Positions 46,596 through 56,588 of a stretch of DNA of 64,000 nucleotides are shown here, in pieces. The notes beneath the pieces are model-generated. The model saw nothing but the letters and a program-made list of their open reading frames with translations. It was not told the origin of the DNA and made no database searches. This DNA comes from Methanococcus maripaludis C5. GTDB lineage: Archaea; AGJL01; Methanococci; Methanococcales; Methanococcaceae. Location of the stretch: NCBI RefSeq assembly GCF_000016125.1, contig NC_009135.1, positions 1 to 64,000 of the forward strand, read 5' to 3'. Position 1 is the first letter of the stretch. The number at the start of each line of letters is the position of its first letter. The position numbers and the translations under genes were made by a program.

Positions 46596-47534
46596 ATGCT
46601 TAAATTAGAAAAGTTATGTAAATCCTGGAAAGAATTTCAACTTAAGAGTGTAAATTTGGATATTGATGATAATTATTGCATACTGCTTGGCCCAAGTGGT
46701 GCTGGAAAATCAGTTATAATCCAGTGTATAACTGGGATTTTAAAACCAGACTCTGGAAGAATATATTTTGATGGCGAGGATATAACAGATATACCTCCAG
46801 AAAAACGAAACTTTGGATACGTACCCCAAAATTATGCACTTTTCCCACACATGAATGTATATAATAACATTGCATACGGAATGAAACTTAGAAAATGCCC
46901 CAAATTGGAAATCGAGAAAAAAATAACCGAAATTGCTGAATTTTTAAAAATTACCCATATATTGAATAGAAAACCAACAACTTTGAGCGGTGGAGAACAG
47001 CAAAGAGTCGCAATTGCAAGGGCACTTGTTCTTGACCCTAAAATTTTACTTCTCGATGAGCCAACTTCTGCACTTGATACGAACATAAAAGAAAATGTAA
47101 TTTCTGAGTTGAAAAGAATCGGAGAATTAGTTCCAATAATTCACATAACCCACGACTTTGTTGAAGCAAAAACACTTGGAAACCAGATTGCAATATTGAT
47201 AAACGGGGAATTAAATGATTTTGGAGATTCTGAAATTTTTAAAACTCCTAAAAATGAAAAAATAGCTAATTTTTTAGGATATAATGTTATAACCGAAGAA
47301 AAAGAATCATTTGCAGTAGCTCCAGAAGAAATATTTGTAAAAAAACACGACGATACCGACAATGGGGAATATATTAAGGGAAAAGTCGAATCTTTGGTTG
47401 ATTTTGGATATTATAAAAAAGTATCAGTTAATATCAATGAAACGGTTGTAAAAACAATAACAGATGGGGAAAATCCCGTAAATGTCGGGGATATAGTATC
47501 TATTAAATACAAAAGAAAAGTTCCAATCAATTAA
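46596..47534 (+). CDS. wtpC: Tungstate/molybdate ABC transporter ATP-binding protein
   Basis: 312 aa: Walker A GPSGAGKSV (about 33-41), Q-loop YVPQNYALFPH, signature LSGGEQQRVAIARAL, Walker B ILLLDEPTSALD, then a C-terminal TOBE-like domain (about 230-312) as found in ModC/WtpC where it can bind oxyanion. ATG at 46596 with GGGGTG upstream; 12 bp after the permease stop. Confidence 0.87.
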   Translation: MLKLEKLCKSWKEFQLKSVNLDIDDNYCILLGPSGAGKSVIIQCITGILKPDSGRIYFDGEDITDIPPEKRNFGYVPQNYALFPHMNVYNNIAYGMKLRKCPKLEIEKKITEIAEFLKITHILNRKPTTLSGGEQQRVAIARALVLDPKILLLDEPTSALDTNIKENVISELKRIGELVPIIHITHDFVEAKTLGNQIAILINGELNDFGDSEIFKTPKNEKIANFLGYNVITEEKESFAVAPEEIFVKKHDDTDNGEYIKGKVESLVDFGYYKKVSVNINETVVKTITDGENPVNVGDIVSIKYKRKVPIN

Positions 47535-47703
47535 TTAATCTTTATTTTTAAAACTGTTCAATATTTAAGATATAAAACACGATTTTTTTTTATTTTTTAG
47601 AGATAATTTGAAGTTAAAAGCAGTTACTATTTTAAGTAGTTTAAATAAAGATAAGGTCACGTATTTTCAAGAGGATATTTGTATTCTGATCTGGTGAAAA
47701 ATA

Positions 47704-48306
47704 ATGAGTTCATTTAAGGGAATTTTTGGATTTAACAACATCGAATTGAAAGATTTGCTGATTTCGTCACTTGCGATAGCTCTCGTAGTTGTCTGGCCAA
47801 GAGGATTTCCATCATTTAGTGTAGGATTTCTTTTACAGTATGTTGCAGCATTATTTACAGTTGGAACTGCATTTATTCTTCACGAACTTGCACACAGGAC
47901 CGTTGCAAGACATTTTGGAGCATGGAGCGAATTTAGGGCATGGTATGAGGGACTTGGAATTGCGTTATTTTTAAAAGTAATTCTCGGATTTACATTCATT
48001 GCGCCGGGTGCCGTGTATGTCCATAAAGACTATTTAACAACAAAAGAAAACGGATTAATTTCGATAGCAGGCCCTTTAACAAATATTGCGCTCGCAGTTT
48101 TATTCTTGGTTCTTCCAATACCTGCAATATATTATTCAGGATACTACATCGATATCGCAGGCTTTGGATATTATGTAAACGTATTTTTGGCATTTTTCAA
48201 TATGCTTCCGATATATCCATTTGATGGATCAAAGGTTATGCGATGGAACTTTTTAATTTGGGCAGCAATCTTTATTCCTCTAGTTGCATTATATTTCTTC
48301 GTCTAA
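47704..48306 (+). CDS. M50 site-2 protease-like zinc metalloprotease
   Basis: 200 aa, about five or six transmembrane helices. The HELAH zinc motif is in FILHELAHRTVAR (about 59-71) and the second ligand in NMLPIYPFDGSKVM (about 167-180). Compact size without PDZ or CBS domain. Intramembrane cleavage of a membrane protein is expected; the substrate is unknown. scpA follows 18 bp later. Confidence 0.88.
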   Translation: MSSFKGIFGFNNIELKDLLISSLAIALVVVWPRGFPSFSVGFLLQYVAALFTVGTAFILHELAHRTVARHFGAWSEFRAWYEGLGIALFLKVILGFTFIAPGAVYVHKDYLTTKENGLISIAGPLTNIALAVLFLVLPIPAIYYSGYYIDIAGFGYYVNVFLAFFNMLPIYPFDGSKVMRWNFLIWAAIFIPLVALYFFV

Positions 48307-48324
48307 AATTCAAGGAATGATAAA

Positions 48325-48993
48325 ATGGAGTTTGACCTCTGGGTTAGAATCATCAAAGAAAGCATCGAAAAAAAGGATGTTGATCCATGGAATATCAACA
48401 TTTCTGAAATAACGGAGGAATACCTTGGAACAATAAAAGAACTTAGAAGATTTGATATACGGTTGTCCGCAGATGTTGTTTTAGTTGCAGGGATTCTTTT
48501 AAGGTTAAAATCGCAGGTACTCTATGGAGAATGTGAAACTGCATTTAGCGAAGAAGAGGAAGAAGTTTACGAAGATGACTATCGGGATGATGATTACATC
48601 GAGCCTGAAACGGTTGAAAAATCTAAAAAAGAACCTGCAAAAGATATTAATCCTAAAAGCATGACGTTAGATGGCCTGATCAGTACCCTTAATACAGAAC
48701 TTAAAAAAATTAAGGATGCAAAGCCAAGGAAAAAACGAGAAGTGGTAAGGCCAACCGCACTTTACAATCTCGTTGAAGAGATGATTGAAGAAGACGATAT
48801 TTCAGATATCATGGAATTTTTGGTTTTGGAACTTAAAAAATCGGGCGGAAAATTTACTTTCCAAAATAAATTTAAGACGAGAGAAGAGATTATAAAGAAT
48901 TTTTTACCTGCATTATATCTTGCAAATGACGGAAAAATTGATTTAGGTCAAGATGATCTGTTTGAAGAGCTAAATTTAGAATTGAAGAAATAA
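48325..48993 (+). CDS. scpA: Segregation and condensation protein A
   Basis: Kleisin subunit that bridges SMC heads, 222 aa. N-terminal IKESIEKKDVDPWNINISEITEEYL (about 8-32) and ADVVLVAGILLRLKSQVL are the conserved kleisin block; acidic linker of about 40 aa, then the C-terminal winged-helix. SMC itself is not in this window. Confidence 0.92.
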   Translation: MEFDLWVRIIKESIEKKDVDPWNINISEITEEYLGTIKELRRFDIRLSADVVLVAGILLRLKSQVLYGECETAFSEEEEEVYEDDYRDDDYIEPETVEKSKKEPAKDINPKSMTLDGLISTLNTELKKIKDAKPRKKREVVRPTALYNLVEEMIEEDDISDIMEFLVLELKKSGGKFTFQNKFKTREEIIKNFLPALYLANDGKIDLGQDDLFEELNLELKK

Positions 48994-49096
48994 TTGATGT
49001 TTTATTGTTATTTAAACGAATATTACTTTTTTATAGTTATTAATTTCAATGAATAACTCTTTTTTTTAGGCCATTTAAAAAAATTAAATCAAAATC

Positions 49097-49176
49097 TTTA
49101 TATATACCTTCATAGTCATATACATACCGAAGCAGTACATTTTACCAATCAACAATTGAAAAACAGAGGTGCAATT
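49097..49176 (+). promoter_or_regulatory. Thermosome promoter
   Basis: TTTATATATA at 49097-49106 is a strong TATA box about 70 bp before the start at 49177, so a leader of around 45 nt. GAGGTGCAATT precedes the ATG. Confidence 0.6.
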
Positions 49177-50814
49177 ATGGCACAACCCGGAGTTTTACCT
49201 GAAAATATGAAGAGATACATGGGAAGAGATGCTCAAAGAATGAACATCTTAGCAGGAAGAATCATCGCAGAAACAGTAAGATCAACACTCGGTCCAAAAG
49301 GAATGGACAAAATGTTAGTTGACGACTTAGGAGACGTAGTTGTTACAAACGACGGTGTTACAATCTTAAGAGAAATGAGTGTAGAACACCCTGCAGCTAA
49401 AATGTTAATCGAAGTTGCAAAAACACAGGAAAAAGAAGTCGGCGACGGTACAACAACAGCTGTTGTAGTTGCTGGTGAATTATTAAGAAAAGCTGAAGAA
49501 TTATTGGACCAAAATGTACACCCAACAATTGTTGTAAAAGGATACCAAATGGCAGCTCAAAAAGCTCAAGAATTATTAAAATCAATTGCTTGCGAAGTTG
49601 GAGCTCAAGACAAAGAAATCTTAACCAAAATCGCAATGACTTCAATCACCGGAAAAGGTGCTGAAAAAGCTAAAGAAAAATTAGCTGACATCATCGTTGA
49701 TGCAGTTTCAGCAGTAGTTGACGAAGAAGGAAAAGTTGACAAAGACTTAATCAAAATTGAGAAAAAATCAGGCGCATCAATCGACGACACCGAATTAATC
49801 AAAGGTGTTTTAGTTGACAAAGAAAGAGTAAGCGCTCAAATGCCTAAAAAAGTAACTGATTCAAAAATTGCACTCTTAAACTGTGCAATCGAAATCAAAG
49901 AAACAGAAACAGACGCAGAAATCAGAATCACTGACCCTGCAAAATTAATGGAATTCATCGAACAAGAAGAAAAAATGTTAAAAGACATGGTTGCTGAAAT
50001 CAAAGCAAGCGGTGCAAACGTTTTATTCTGTCAAAAAGGAATCGATGACTTAGCACAACACTACTTAGCTAAAGAAGGAATCATGGCTGCAAGAAGAGTT
50101 AAAAAATCCGACATGGAAAAATTAGCTAAAGCTACCGGTGCTAACGTAATTACAAACATCAAAGACCTGTCAGCTGAAGACTTAGGTGATGCAGGTCTCG
50201 TTGAAGAAAGAAAAATCTCCGGAGATTCAATGATCTTCGTAGAAGAATGCAAACACCCAAAAGCAGTTACAATGCTCATCAGAGGTACAACTGAACACGT
50301 AATTGAAGAAGTTGCAAGAGCAGTGGACGACGCTGTTGGTGTAGTTGCATGTACTATCGAAGATGGAAGAATCGTAGCTGGTGGAGGTTCAACAGAAGTT
50401 GAATTATCCATGAAATTAAGAGAATACGCAGAAGGAATCAGCGGAAGAGAACAACTTGCTGTTAGGGCATTCGCTGATGCTTTAGAAGTAATCCCAAGAA
50501 CCTTAGCTGAAAATGCAGGACTCGATGCAATCGAAATCCTCGTTAAAGTTAGAGCAGCACACGCAAGCAACGGCAACAAGTGCGCAGGTTTAAACGTATT
50601 CACCGGAGAAGTTGAAGACATGTGCGACAACGGTGTTGTTGAACCATTAAGAGTTAAAACACAAGCAATCCAGTCAGCAGCTGAATCAACAGAAATGTTA
50701 CTCAGAATCGACGACGTAATTGCTGCAGAAAAATTAAGAGGCGGCCCTGACATGGGTGACATGGGAGGCATGGGCGGAATGGGAGGCATGGGCGGAATGC
50801 CAGGAATGATGTAA
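49177..50814 (+). CDS. Thermosome (group II chaperonin) subunit
   Basis: ATP-driven folding chamber subunit. 545 aa: starts [43 protein letters not shown] (about 40-61) and GDGTTTAVV (about 90-98) are the nucleotide motifs; [11 protein letters not shown] and C-terminal GGM repeats ([11 protein letters not shown]) as in archaeal chaperonins. Codon use is strongly biased (nearly all GAA, AAA, TTA, AAC), a sign of high expression. Start at 49177 with a GAGGTG site; upstream ATG 49156 rejected. Confidence 0.98.
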   Translation: MAQPGVLPENMKRYMGRDAQRMNILAGRIIAETVRSTLGPKGMDKMLVDDLGDVVVTNDGVTILREMSVEHPAAKMLIEVAKTQEKEVGDGTTTAVVVAGELLRKAEELLDQNVHPTIVVKGYQMAAQKAQELLKSIACEVGAQDKEILTKIAMTSITGKGAEKAKEKLADIIVDAVSAVVDEEGKVDKDLIKIEKKSGASIDDTELIKGVLVDKERVSAQMPKKVTDSKIALLNCAIEIKETETDAEIRITDPAKLMEFIEQEEKMLKDMVAEIKASGANVLFCQKGIDDLAQHYLAKEGIMAARRVKKSDMEKLAKATGANVITNIKDLSAEDLGDAGLVEERKISGDSMIFVEECKHPKAVTMLIRGTTEHVIEEVARAVDDAVGVVACTIEDGRIVAGGGSTEVELSMKLREYAEGISGREQLAVRAFADALEVIPRTLAENAGLDAIEILVKVRAAHASNGNKCAGLNVFTGEVEDMCDNGVVEPLRVKTQAIQSAAESTEMLLRIDDVIAAEKLRGGPDMGDMGGMGGMGGMGGMPGMM

Positions 50815-50821
50815 TTCCCCT

Positions 50822-50866
50822 TCCTTTCCTTTTTTTATTTTTGCAAAATAATATTTATAGATTTAA
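50822..50866 (+). terminator. Thermosome 3' end motif
   Basis: CTTTTTTTATTTTTGCAAAA then TAATATTTATAG after the stop. A TTATTTT/AAAATAA weak hairpin with loop TGC sits on a T-run. It matches the end of the mtr operon (5472-5500) almost base for base. Confidence 0.5.
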
Positions 50867-50910
50867 ATATATTTAAAAAAGTATTCGGTTTTTCGGATAA
50901 TATGCAGAAA

Positions 50911-52230
50911 TTAATATCTTAATTTTCCACCGATATTTTCAACAATTTCATTGAAATTTTCTTTTAATGTTTTTAGATCTTCTTTTTCGTAAGAATTTAT
51001 TCTAAAAGTTGCACTCAACTCATTTTCATCAATTTTTTCTCCAGAATATTTATCAATTACTTCAATTTCAAATTTATGGGTTAATAATTCAAGAATTATG
51101 CTTAAATCAATGTCTTTTTTAAATAATACTGAAATATCTACGAAATATTTTTCTAAATTTTCAGTTTTCCAGTCTTCAAGTTCCTTATTTTCCATCAAAG
51201 AAACATTTGAAATATTTAGAATTATTTCCTTTTCGTTCTGTTTCAAAACGATATTGTCAGCATAAACTTCTTTTAAAATACCGTAATGCACGTTTTCAGA
51301 ATAAATATGTTTTAAACCGATTTCTTTTCCAACAGATTTAATCAATTTTTCAGTTTCTTTTGAAATTGCGTAAACTGCTTTGTTGGAACAGTTAAGTCCT
51401 CTTTTAGTTTCATTTCCAAAATGTTTTGCAGAATTTTTCATGTTTTCTACAAAACTATCTCTATCTTTGTTTTGGACGATTTCACTTATATTTTCGCAGT
51501 TTTTAATGAATGTATCATGGATAGTTTTTATCTGCGGGTTGTGCATCTGGATATCTGCATAGAGATAGGGGTTTTGGCCGATTATTCTTGCAATAATATT
51601 AATCATGAGTTCGTAAATTGGAGATGCAAAGTTTCTGGATTCTTTTATATCGATTCCAAGGTCCTTTAACGTGGAACCAAGTGAAATATATACAAAATGG
51701 GTTAAGCCCTGAACTACGCCCATGATTTTATCATGTTCTTTTGGGGAGACAACAATTACTTTTGCGCCTTCGTTTTCCAAAAATTCATGGATTTTTTCAA
51801 AGAACGGATTTTTTTCCTTTTCAGTCGGTGTGAGTATTACAACTTGCCTGTTTAATGAAGGAGTTTCTGGCCCAAACATCGGGTGTGTGGGGAGTACAAA
51901 TACACCACTTTTCGAAAGTTCATTCATCAATTTTGAAGGCTTTTCTTTTATCGAAGTGATATCCATCAAAAGTGAGCCTTCCCTAACATGCGGAGCAACG
52001 TCTTTAATAACAGATTCTGTAACGTTTATCGGAACAGAAATTATTACGATATCTCCTTTTTTTGCAGCATCGATGTTGTCATTCGTATAAATTACACCAA
52101 GTTCATTTTCAACATCTTTTCCTTTTACCAAATCCCTTCCAGATACGATTACATCAAATCCTCTGTTTTTAAGAAATGATGCAAACCATTTTCCAAGCCC
52201 GTCAGTTCCGCCGATTATCGAAATTATCAT
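50911..52230 (-). CDS. tyrA: Prephenate dehydrogenase
   Basis: Makes 4-hydroxyphenylpyruvate for tyrosine. 439 aa: NAD(P) motif ISIIGGTDGLGKWFA (about 3-17), DITSIKEKPSKLM (about 92), LPTHPMFGPETPS with the substrate-binding His (about 114), then GVVQGLTHFVYISLG; a C-terminal extension of about 150 aa beyond the catalytic part ends in an ACT-like region. ATG at 52230 is preferred over the one at 52242, since family sequences start at the glycine-rich strand; neither has a strong ribosome binding site. Confidence 0.9.
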   Translation of the reverse strand: MIISIIGGTDGLGKWFASFLKNRGFDVIVSGRDLVKGKDVENELGVIYTNDNIDAAKKGDIVIISVPINVTESVIKDVAPHVREGSLLMDITSIKEKPSKLMNELSKSGVFVLPTHPMFGPETPSLNRQVVILTPTEKEKNPFFEKIHEFLENEGAKVIVVSPKEHDKIMGVVQGLTHFVYISLGSTLKDLGIDIKESRNFASPIYELMINIIARIIGQNPYLYADIQMHNPQIKTIHDTFIKNCENISEIVQNKDRDSFVENMKNSAKHFGNETKRGLNCSNKAVYAISKETEKLIKSVGKEIGLKHIYSENVHYGILKEVYADNIVLKQNEKEIILNISNVSLMENKELEDWKTENLEKYFVDISVLFKKDIDLSIILELLTHKFEIEVIDKYSGEKIDENELSATFRINSYEKEDLKTLKENFNEIVENIGGKLRY

Positions 52231-52541
52231 GATTTTTTCCATTTTCAGTTTGATTGGTTTATTTTATCTCTTTTATTCTATAAGTCATTCTTCCATAATA
52301 AAATTTTTACATTTTTTTATAATTTCTGATAAATTTACCATAATTTTCTCATAATGGGGCTCTATTATAAAAAATGGATGTGCAGCATTTTTGAACAACC
52401 AATGCCCAATTATTACATTCTAATTCTTGAGTATATAACTGAAGTCAAAAATCCTCTGAAAGTGATAAATACGATGTTGCCGTATTAGGTGCCAGTAACT
52501 TATCAAAAAAGTACAAAAAATGTAGATAACGAGGGATTGAC
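52231..52541. promoter_or_regulatory. 311-bp tyrA/ald divergent region with candidate ald leader structure
   Basis: Contains an AGTATATAACT TATA-like box at about 52432-52440 facing ald. Downstream, nested inverted repeats TGATAA (52463-52468)/TTATCA (52500-52505) and ATACG (52469-52473)/CGTAT (52481-52485) could fold in the ald leader. GAGGGATTGAC is the ribosome binding site. The tyrA side is AT-rich with no clear motif. Confidence 0.4.
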
Positions 52542-53663
52542 ATGCTAATTGGAGTACCAAAAGAAATTAAAAACAATGAAAACAGGGTAGCTATCACACC
52601 AGCAGGTGTAGAGGCTTTCGTTTTGGCAGGACACAAAGTATACATCGAAAAAGATGCAGGTCTTGGAAGCGCAATCACTGACGAAGAATACCTTGCAGCA
52701 GGAGCAGAAATATTAAAAACTGCAAAAGAAGTATTCGACATTGCAGAAATGATCATTAAAGTTAAAGAACCTCTTAAATCAGAATTTGAACTTTTCAAAG
52801 AAGGACAAATCTTATTCACTTACCTGCACTTGGCACCAGAACCACAGCTTACACAAGCCCTTCTCGATAAAAAAATCACAGGTATTGCATATGAAACAGT
52901 TCAACTTGCTGACAGAAGCTTACCTCTCTTAACTCCAATGAGTGAAATTGCAGGAAGAATGTCAATCCAACTCGGTGCACAATATTTGGAAAAACAAGAA
53001 GGCGGAAAAGGTGTTTTATTAGGTGGTGTTCCGGGAGTAGAACCTGCTGAAGTTGTAATTGTGGGTGGTGGAATCGTTGGTACCAACGCTGCAAAAATCG
53101 CAGTAGGAATGGGTGCAAAAGTAACGATTTTAGATGTTAACACAAGAAGACTCGCTTACTTAGACGATATTTTCGGAAACAAAGTTACAACCTTAATGTC
53201 AAACAGTTTCAACATTGCTAAAGCAGTTAAAAAAGCAGATTTACTCGTAGGATGTGTTTTAATTCCTGGTGCGAAAGCTCCAAAATTAGTTTCAGAAGAA
53301 ATGGTTAAATCAATGCAGCCAGGATCAGTAATCGTTGACGTTGCAATCGACCAAGGTGGATCAATCGAAACAATCGATAGAATCACAACACACGACAACC
53401 CAACTTACGAAAAATTCGGAGTTATCCACTACGCAGTTGCAAACATCCCTGGAGCAGTTGCAAGAACATCTACATATGCATTAACAAACGACACGCTCCC
53501 TTACGCATTACAGATAGCAAACAAAGGATACAAACAAGCAGTAATTGAAAACCCTGCATTATTAAAAGGATTAAACACACTTAACGGAAAAGTAACTTAC
53601 GAAGCAGTGGCAAAAGCACACGACCTCCCATACACGCCTGCAGAAAAAGCTTTAAATGAATAA
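52542..53663 (+). CDS. ald: Alanine dehydrogenase
   Basis: NAD-dependent oxidative deamination of L-alanine to pyruvate and ammonium; lets the cell use alanine as nitrogen source. 373 aa, bacterial-type: [20 protein letters not shown] at the start, the substrate lysine in [18 protein letters not shown] with the catalytic His (about 96), NAD motif [13 protein letters not shown] (about 171-183), and [12 protein letters not shown] (about 269). The following alr and agcS complete an alanine-use set known in M. maripaludis and probably bacterial in origin. Confidence 0.97.
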   Translation: MLIGVPKEIKNNENRVAITPAGVEAFVLAGHKVYIEKDAGLGSAITDEEYLAAGAEILKTAKEVFDIAEMIIKVKEPLKSEFELFKEGQILFTYLHLAPEPQLTQALLDKKITGIAYETVQLADRSLPLLTPMSEIAGRMSIQLGAQYLEKQEGGKGVLLGGVPGVEPAEVVIVGGGIVGTNAAKIAVGMGAKVTILDVNTRRLAYLDDIFGNKVTTLMSNSFNIAKAVKKADLLVGCVLIPGAKAPKLVSEEMVKSMQPGSVIVDVAIDQGGSIETIDRITTHDNPTYEKFGVIHYAVANIPGAVARTSTYALTNDTLPYALQIANKGYKQAVIENPALLKGLNTLNGKVTYEAVAKAHDLPYTPAEKALNE

Positions 53664-53720
53664 TCATCTTATTTTTTATTCATTAAAAAGCAACATTTTT
53701 CAATTTATAAGGTGGAGTTC

Positions 53721-54842
53721 ATGGTTTCACATCCTATCTGGGCAGAAATTGACTTAAGCGCAATTAAAAACAATATTGAAGAAATAAGAAGAATCACAAA
53801 CCCCAAATCTCAAGTAATGGCAGTAGTAAAGGCAAATGCCTATGGACACGGTGCAGTAGAAGTTTCAAAAGTATGTCTCGAAAACGGGGCCGATAGGTTG
53901 GCAGTTGCACGCTCAACCGAAGCTCTTGAACTAAGAAATGCCGGAATAACGTGTCCCATACTAGTATTTGGTTACTGTACTGAAGAAGAAATTGAAAAAA
54001 TGGTTGAAAATGATATAACTTTAACAGTTTATTCATTTGAAACTGCGAGTTCAATTCAAAAAACTGCCGAAAAATTAGGAAAACATCCAAAAATCCATAT
54101 CAAAGTAGATACAGGAATGAGTAGACTTGGATTTTTGCCCAGAAAAGATGCGGTAGAAACCATACAAAAAATCATGGAATTAGAAAATATTGAAGTTGAA
54201 GGAATTTACACGCATTTTGCCGATGCAGACAATTCCGATAAAACATACACTACTTTGCAATTTTCAAGATTTACGAATTTCTTGCACGATCTTGAAGAAA
54301 ATGAAATTTTTATCCCCATAAAACATGCATCAAATAGTGCTGCAATAATTGATCACCCTGAAACACATCTTAATCTAGTAAGGCCGGGAATTATCCTTTA
54401 TGGGCTTTACCCTTCAGAATTAGTCCATAAAGAACGGATTAATTTAAAACCTGCGATGAGTTTAAAAGTTCTCGTAACTCACGTAAAAGAAGTTCCAGAA
54501 AACACGAAAATAAGTTATGGATGCACATTTGAAACCAAAAAACCCTCAAAAATTGCCTCACTTCCAATAGGTTATGCTGATGGATTTACAAGAATGCTAA
54601 AGAACGGATACGTTTTGATTCATGGATCAAGGGTTCCAGTTATTGGCAGAATATGTATGGATCAGTGCATGATCGATGTTTCATATATTGAAAATGTTCA
54701 AGTGGGAGACGTTGTTACAATATTTGGAACTCAGGAAAATGAAACAATACCAATCGAAGAGTTTGGTGAAAAATTGGGAACCATAAATTATGAACTTGTT
54801 TGTATGGTGGCAAGCAGAGTTCCAAGAAAATACCTACAATAA
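53721..54842 (+). CDS. alr: Alanine racemase
   Basis: PLP enzyme interconverting L- and D-alanine, here for growth on D-alanine since archaea lack peptidoglycan. 373 aa: AVVKANAYGHGA (about 33-44, PLP-Lys), VDTGMSRLGF (about 129), and C-terminal GRICMDQCMIDVS with the catalytic-loop region; the second catalytic Tyr is in ISYGCTFETK. ATG 53721 follows AAGGTGGAGTTC; GTG at 53712 overlaps that site and is rejected. Confidence 0.95.
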   Translation: MVSHPIWAEIDLSAIKNNIEEIRRITNPKSQVMAVVKANAYGHGAVEVSKVCLENGADRLAVARSTEALELRNAGITCPILVFGYCTEEEIEKMVENDITLTVYSFETASSIQKTAEKLGKHPKIHIKVDTGMSRLGFLPRKDAVETIQKIMELENIEVEGIYTHFADADNSDKTYTTLQFSRFTNFLHDLEENEIFIPIKHASNSAAIIDHPETHLNLVRPGIILYGLYPSELVHKERINLKPAMSLKVLVTHVKEVPENTKISYGCTFETKKPSKIASLPIGYADGFTRMLKNGYVLIHGSRVPVIGRICMDQCMIDVSYIENVQVGDVVTIFGTQENETIPIEEFGEKLGTINYELVCMVASRVPRKYLQ

Positions 54843-54916
54843 TTCTTTTTTTTAGTCCTAACAATCTATAAATTCAAGTATTTAAATCCGTTACATTTAT
54901 ATACCAATCTACACAA

Positions 54917-54945
54917 TTTATATATTGCCGGAATATGCGTTCCGG
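54917..54945 (+). promoter_or_regulatory. agcS promoter with NrpR-type operator
   Basis: TATA box TTTATATATT at 54917-54926 is followed two bases later by the inverted repeat CCGGAATATGCGTTCCGG (54928-54945). This contains GGAA-N6-TTCC, the operator consensus of the nitrogen repressor NrpR in M. maripaludis. Its position between TATA and the predicted start site would block transcription until 2-oxoglutarate relieves NrpR. Confidence 0.75.
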
Positions 54946-54981
54946 TGACCACAAAATTCAAAATAAAAATTCATATAAATG

Positions 54982-55004
54982 ACCTTTCATATAACTTGAA
55001 AGGT
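54982..55004 (+). promoter_or_regulatory. Inverted repeat in agcS leader
   Basis: ACCTTTCA (54982-54989) and TGAAAGGT (54997-55004) form a perfect 8-bp inverted repeat with a 7-nt spacer, about 35-60 nt downstream of the predicted transcript start and 54 bp before the start codon. It could be an RNA hairpin or a protein-binding site; no U-run follows, so it is not a terminator. Confidence 0.5.
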
Positions 55005-55057
55005 ATATCTGTAATGATTAAACATTAAAAATCGAAAAAAAACTCGGAGTGGATATA

Positions 55058-56419
55058 GTGGATTTTGTTTCGCTTGTTAATACCGTTAATGGTTTTGTTT
55101 GGGGCCCCTATATGCTCGTACTCCTTTTGGGTACAGGGATCTTTTTAACACTCAGGCTGGGTTTTATGCAAATTCATACCTTGCCTTACGCATTAAAACT
55201 TGCATTTTCAAAAAATCAAGATAAAACCTCAGAAGGGGATATCTCACACTTTCAGGCATTAATGACTGCACTTGCAGCAACAATCGGTACAGGAAACATC
55301 GCAGGGGTTGCAACTGCATACGTTCTCGGTGGACCTGGAGCAATATTTTGGATGTGGGTCACCGCATTCTTCGGAATGGCTACAAAATACGCAGAAGCAG
55401 TTCTTGCAATTAAATACAGAACTGTTGATGACAACGGGGAAATGGCAGGAGGTCCAATGTACTTCCTTGAAAAAGGTCTCCCTGATCACGGACTTGGAAA
55501 AATTTTAGGGGTTGCATTCGCATTCTTTGGTGCATTTGCTGCATTCGGTATTGGTAACATGGTTCAAACGAACTCAGTTGCTGATGCAGTGGCATCAAAC
55601 TTCGGTGTTGATCCATTAATTACAGGATTTATTCTCGCAGTATTCACAGCTGCAGTTATTTTAGGCGGTATTAAAAGTATCGGTAAAGCTACAGGTATTA
55701 TCGTACCTTTCATGGCTGTATTTTACATATTAGCAGGATTGGTAATTCTTGCAATGAACATTGGTTACATTCTTCCAGCTTTTGCAACAATATTCTCCTC
55801 AGCATTTAACTTCGATGCAGGATTCGGTGCATTAATCGGTACTGCAATCATGTGGGGGGTTAAAAGAGGTGTATTCTCAAACGAAGCAGGTCTTGGTTCC
55901 GCACCAATTGCAGCAGCAGCTGCTAAGACAGACCACCCTGGAAGACAGGCATTAGTTTCAATGACCGGTACATTCCTCGATACAATCATTGTATGTTCAA
56001 TTACAGGATTAGTTTTAACAATCGCAGGTTTAAAAGCATTCCCTGGTCTTACAGACTTAACAGGTGCATCTTTAACCGCAGCTTCATTCGATGCATTAAT
56101 GCCAATGGGTGGATTGATCGTTACAATCGGTCTCGTATTCTTCGCATACTCAACTGTGCTTGGATGGTCCTACTACGGTGAAAAATGTTTCGAATATTTA
56201 ATTGGTACAAAAGGAATTAGGTTGTACAGGATTGCATTCGTTTTAGTTGCTTTCTGGGGTGCAACCGCAAGTTTACCACTTGTATGGAACATTGCAGATA
56301 CTTTAAACGGAGCAATGGCAATTCCAAACTTAATTGGTTTATTATTACTTTCCGGAGTAGTTGTTAGCGAAACAAAAGCTTTCAATGAAATAAGGAAAAA
56401 TGAAACCAAAAACGCTTAA
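55058..56419 (+). CDS. agcS: Sodium:alanine symporter
   Basis: Na+-coupled importer of L- and D-alanine and glycine; the M. maripaludis AgcS of known structure is essentially this protein. 453 aa, about eleven transmembrane helices; the family signatures TALAATIGTGNIAGVATA (about 73-90) and GVFSNEAGLGSAPIAAAAAK (about 270-289) are present. GTG at 55058 is selected with GGAGTGG ahead; the GTG at 55049 lies inside that site. Own promoter with NrpR-type operator. Confidence 0.97.
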   Translation: MDFVSLVNTVNGFVWGPYMLVLLLGTGIFLTLRLGFMQIHTLPYALKLAFSKNQDKTSEGDISHFQALMTALAATIGTGNIAGVATAYVLGGPGAIFWMWVTAFFGMATKYAEAVLAIKYRTVDDNGEMAGGPMYFLEKGLPDHGLGKILGVAFAFFGAFAAFGIGNMVQTNSVADAVASNFGVDPLITGFILAVFTAAVILGGIKSIGKATGIIVPFMAVFYILAGLVILAMNIGYILPAFATIFSSAFNFDAGFGALIGTAIMWGVKRGVFSNEAGLGSAPIAAAAAKTDHPGRQALVSMTGTFLDTIIVCSITGLVLTIAGLKAFPGLTDLTGASLTAASFDALMPMGGLIVTIGLVFFAYSTVLGWSYYGEKCFEYLIGTKGIRLYRIAFVLVAFWGATASLPLVWNIADTLNGAMAIPNLIGLLLLSGVVVSETKAFNEIRKNETKNA

Positions 56420-56588
56420 ATTAACAATTAATTAACAATCCAATACTTTTTTTTATTTTTTATATTTTTAAAGAAATAATTCAAACCAGTGATTTTTGCA
56501 ATTTAGAGTTTTGAAATGATAATTTGTCTCAATACTTTTTTATACGTAAAATGGATAAATCTATAGGACTTGTAATTTAGGTGATTAA

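Noticed and set aside
49097-49150. Heat-shock operator (Phr-type) at the thermosome promoter
   Set aside because: No clear palindrome matching a known archaeal heat-shock site was seen beyond the TATA box.
50061-50789. A 242-codon frame on the minus strand opposite the thermosome
   Set aside because: Product is Ser/Pro/Ala-rich without domains; caused by the strong codon bias of the chaperonin gene.
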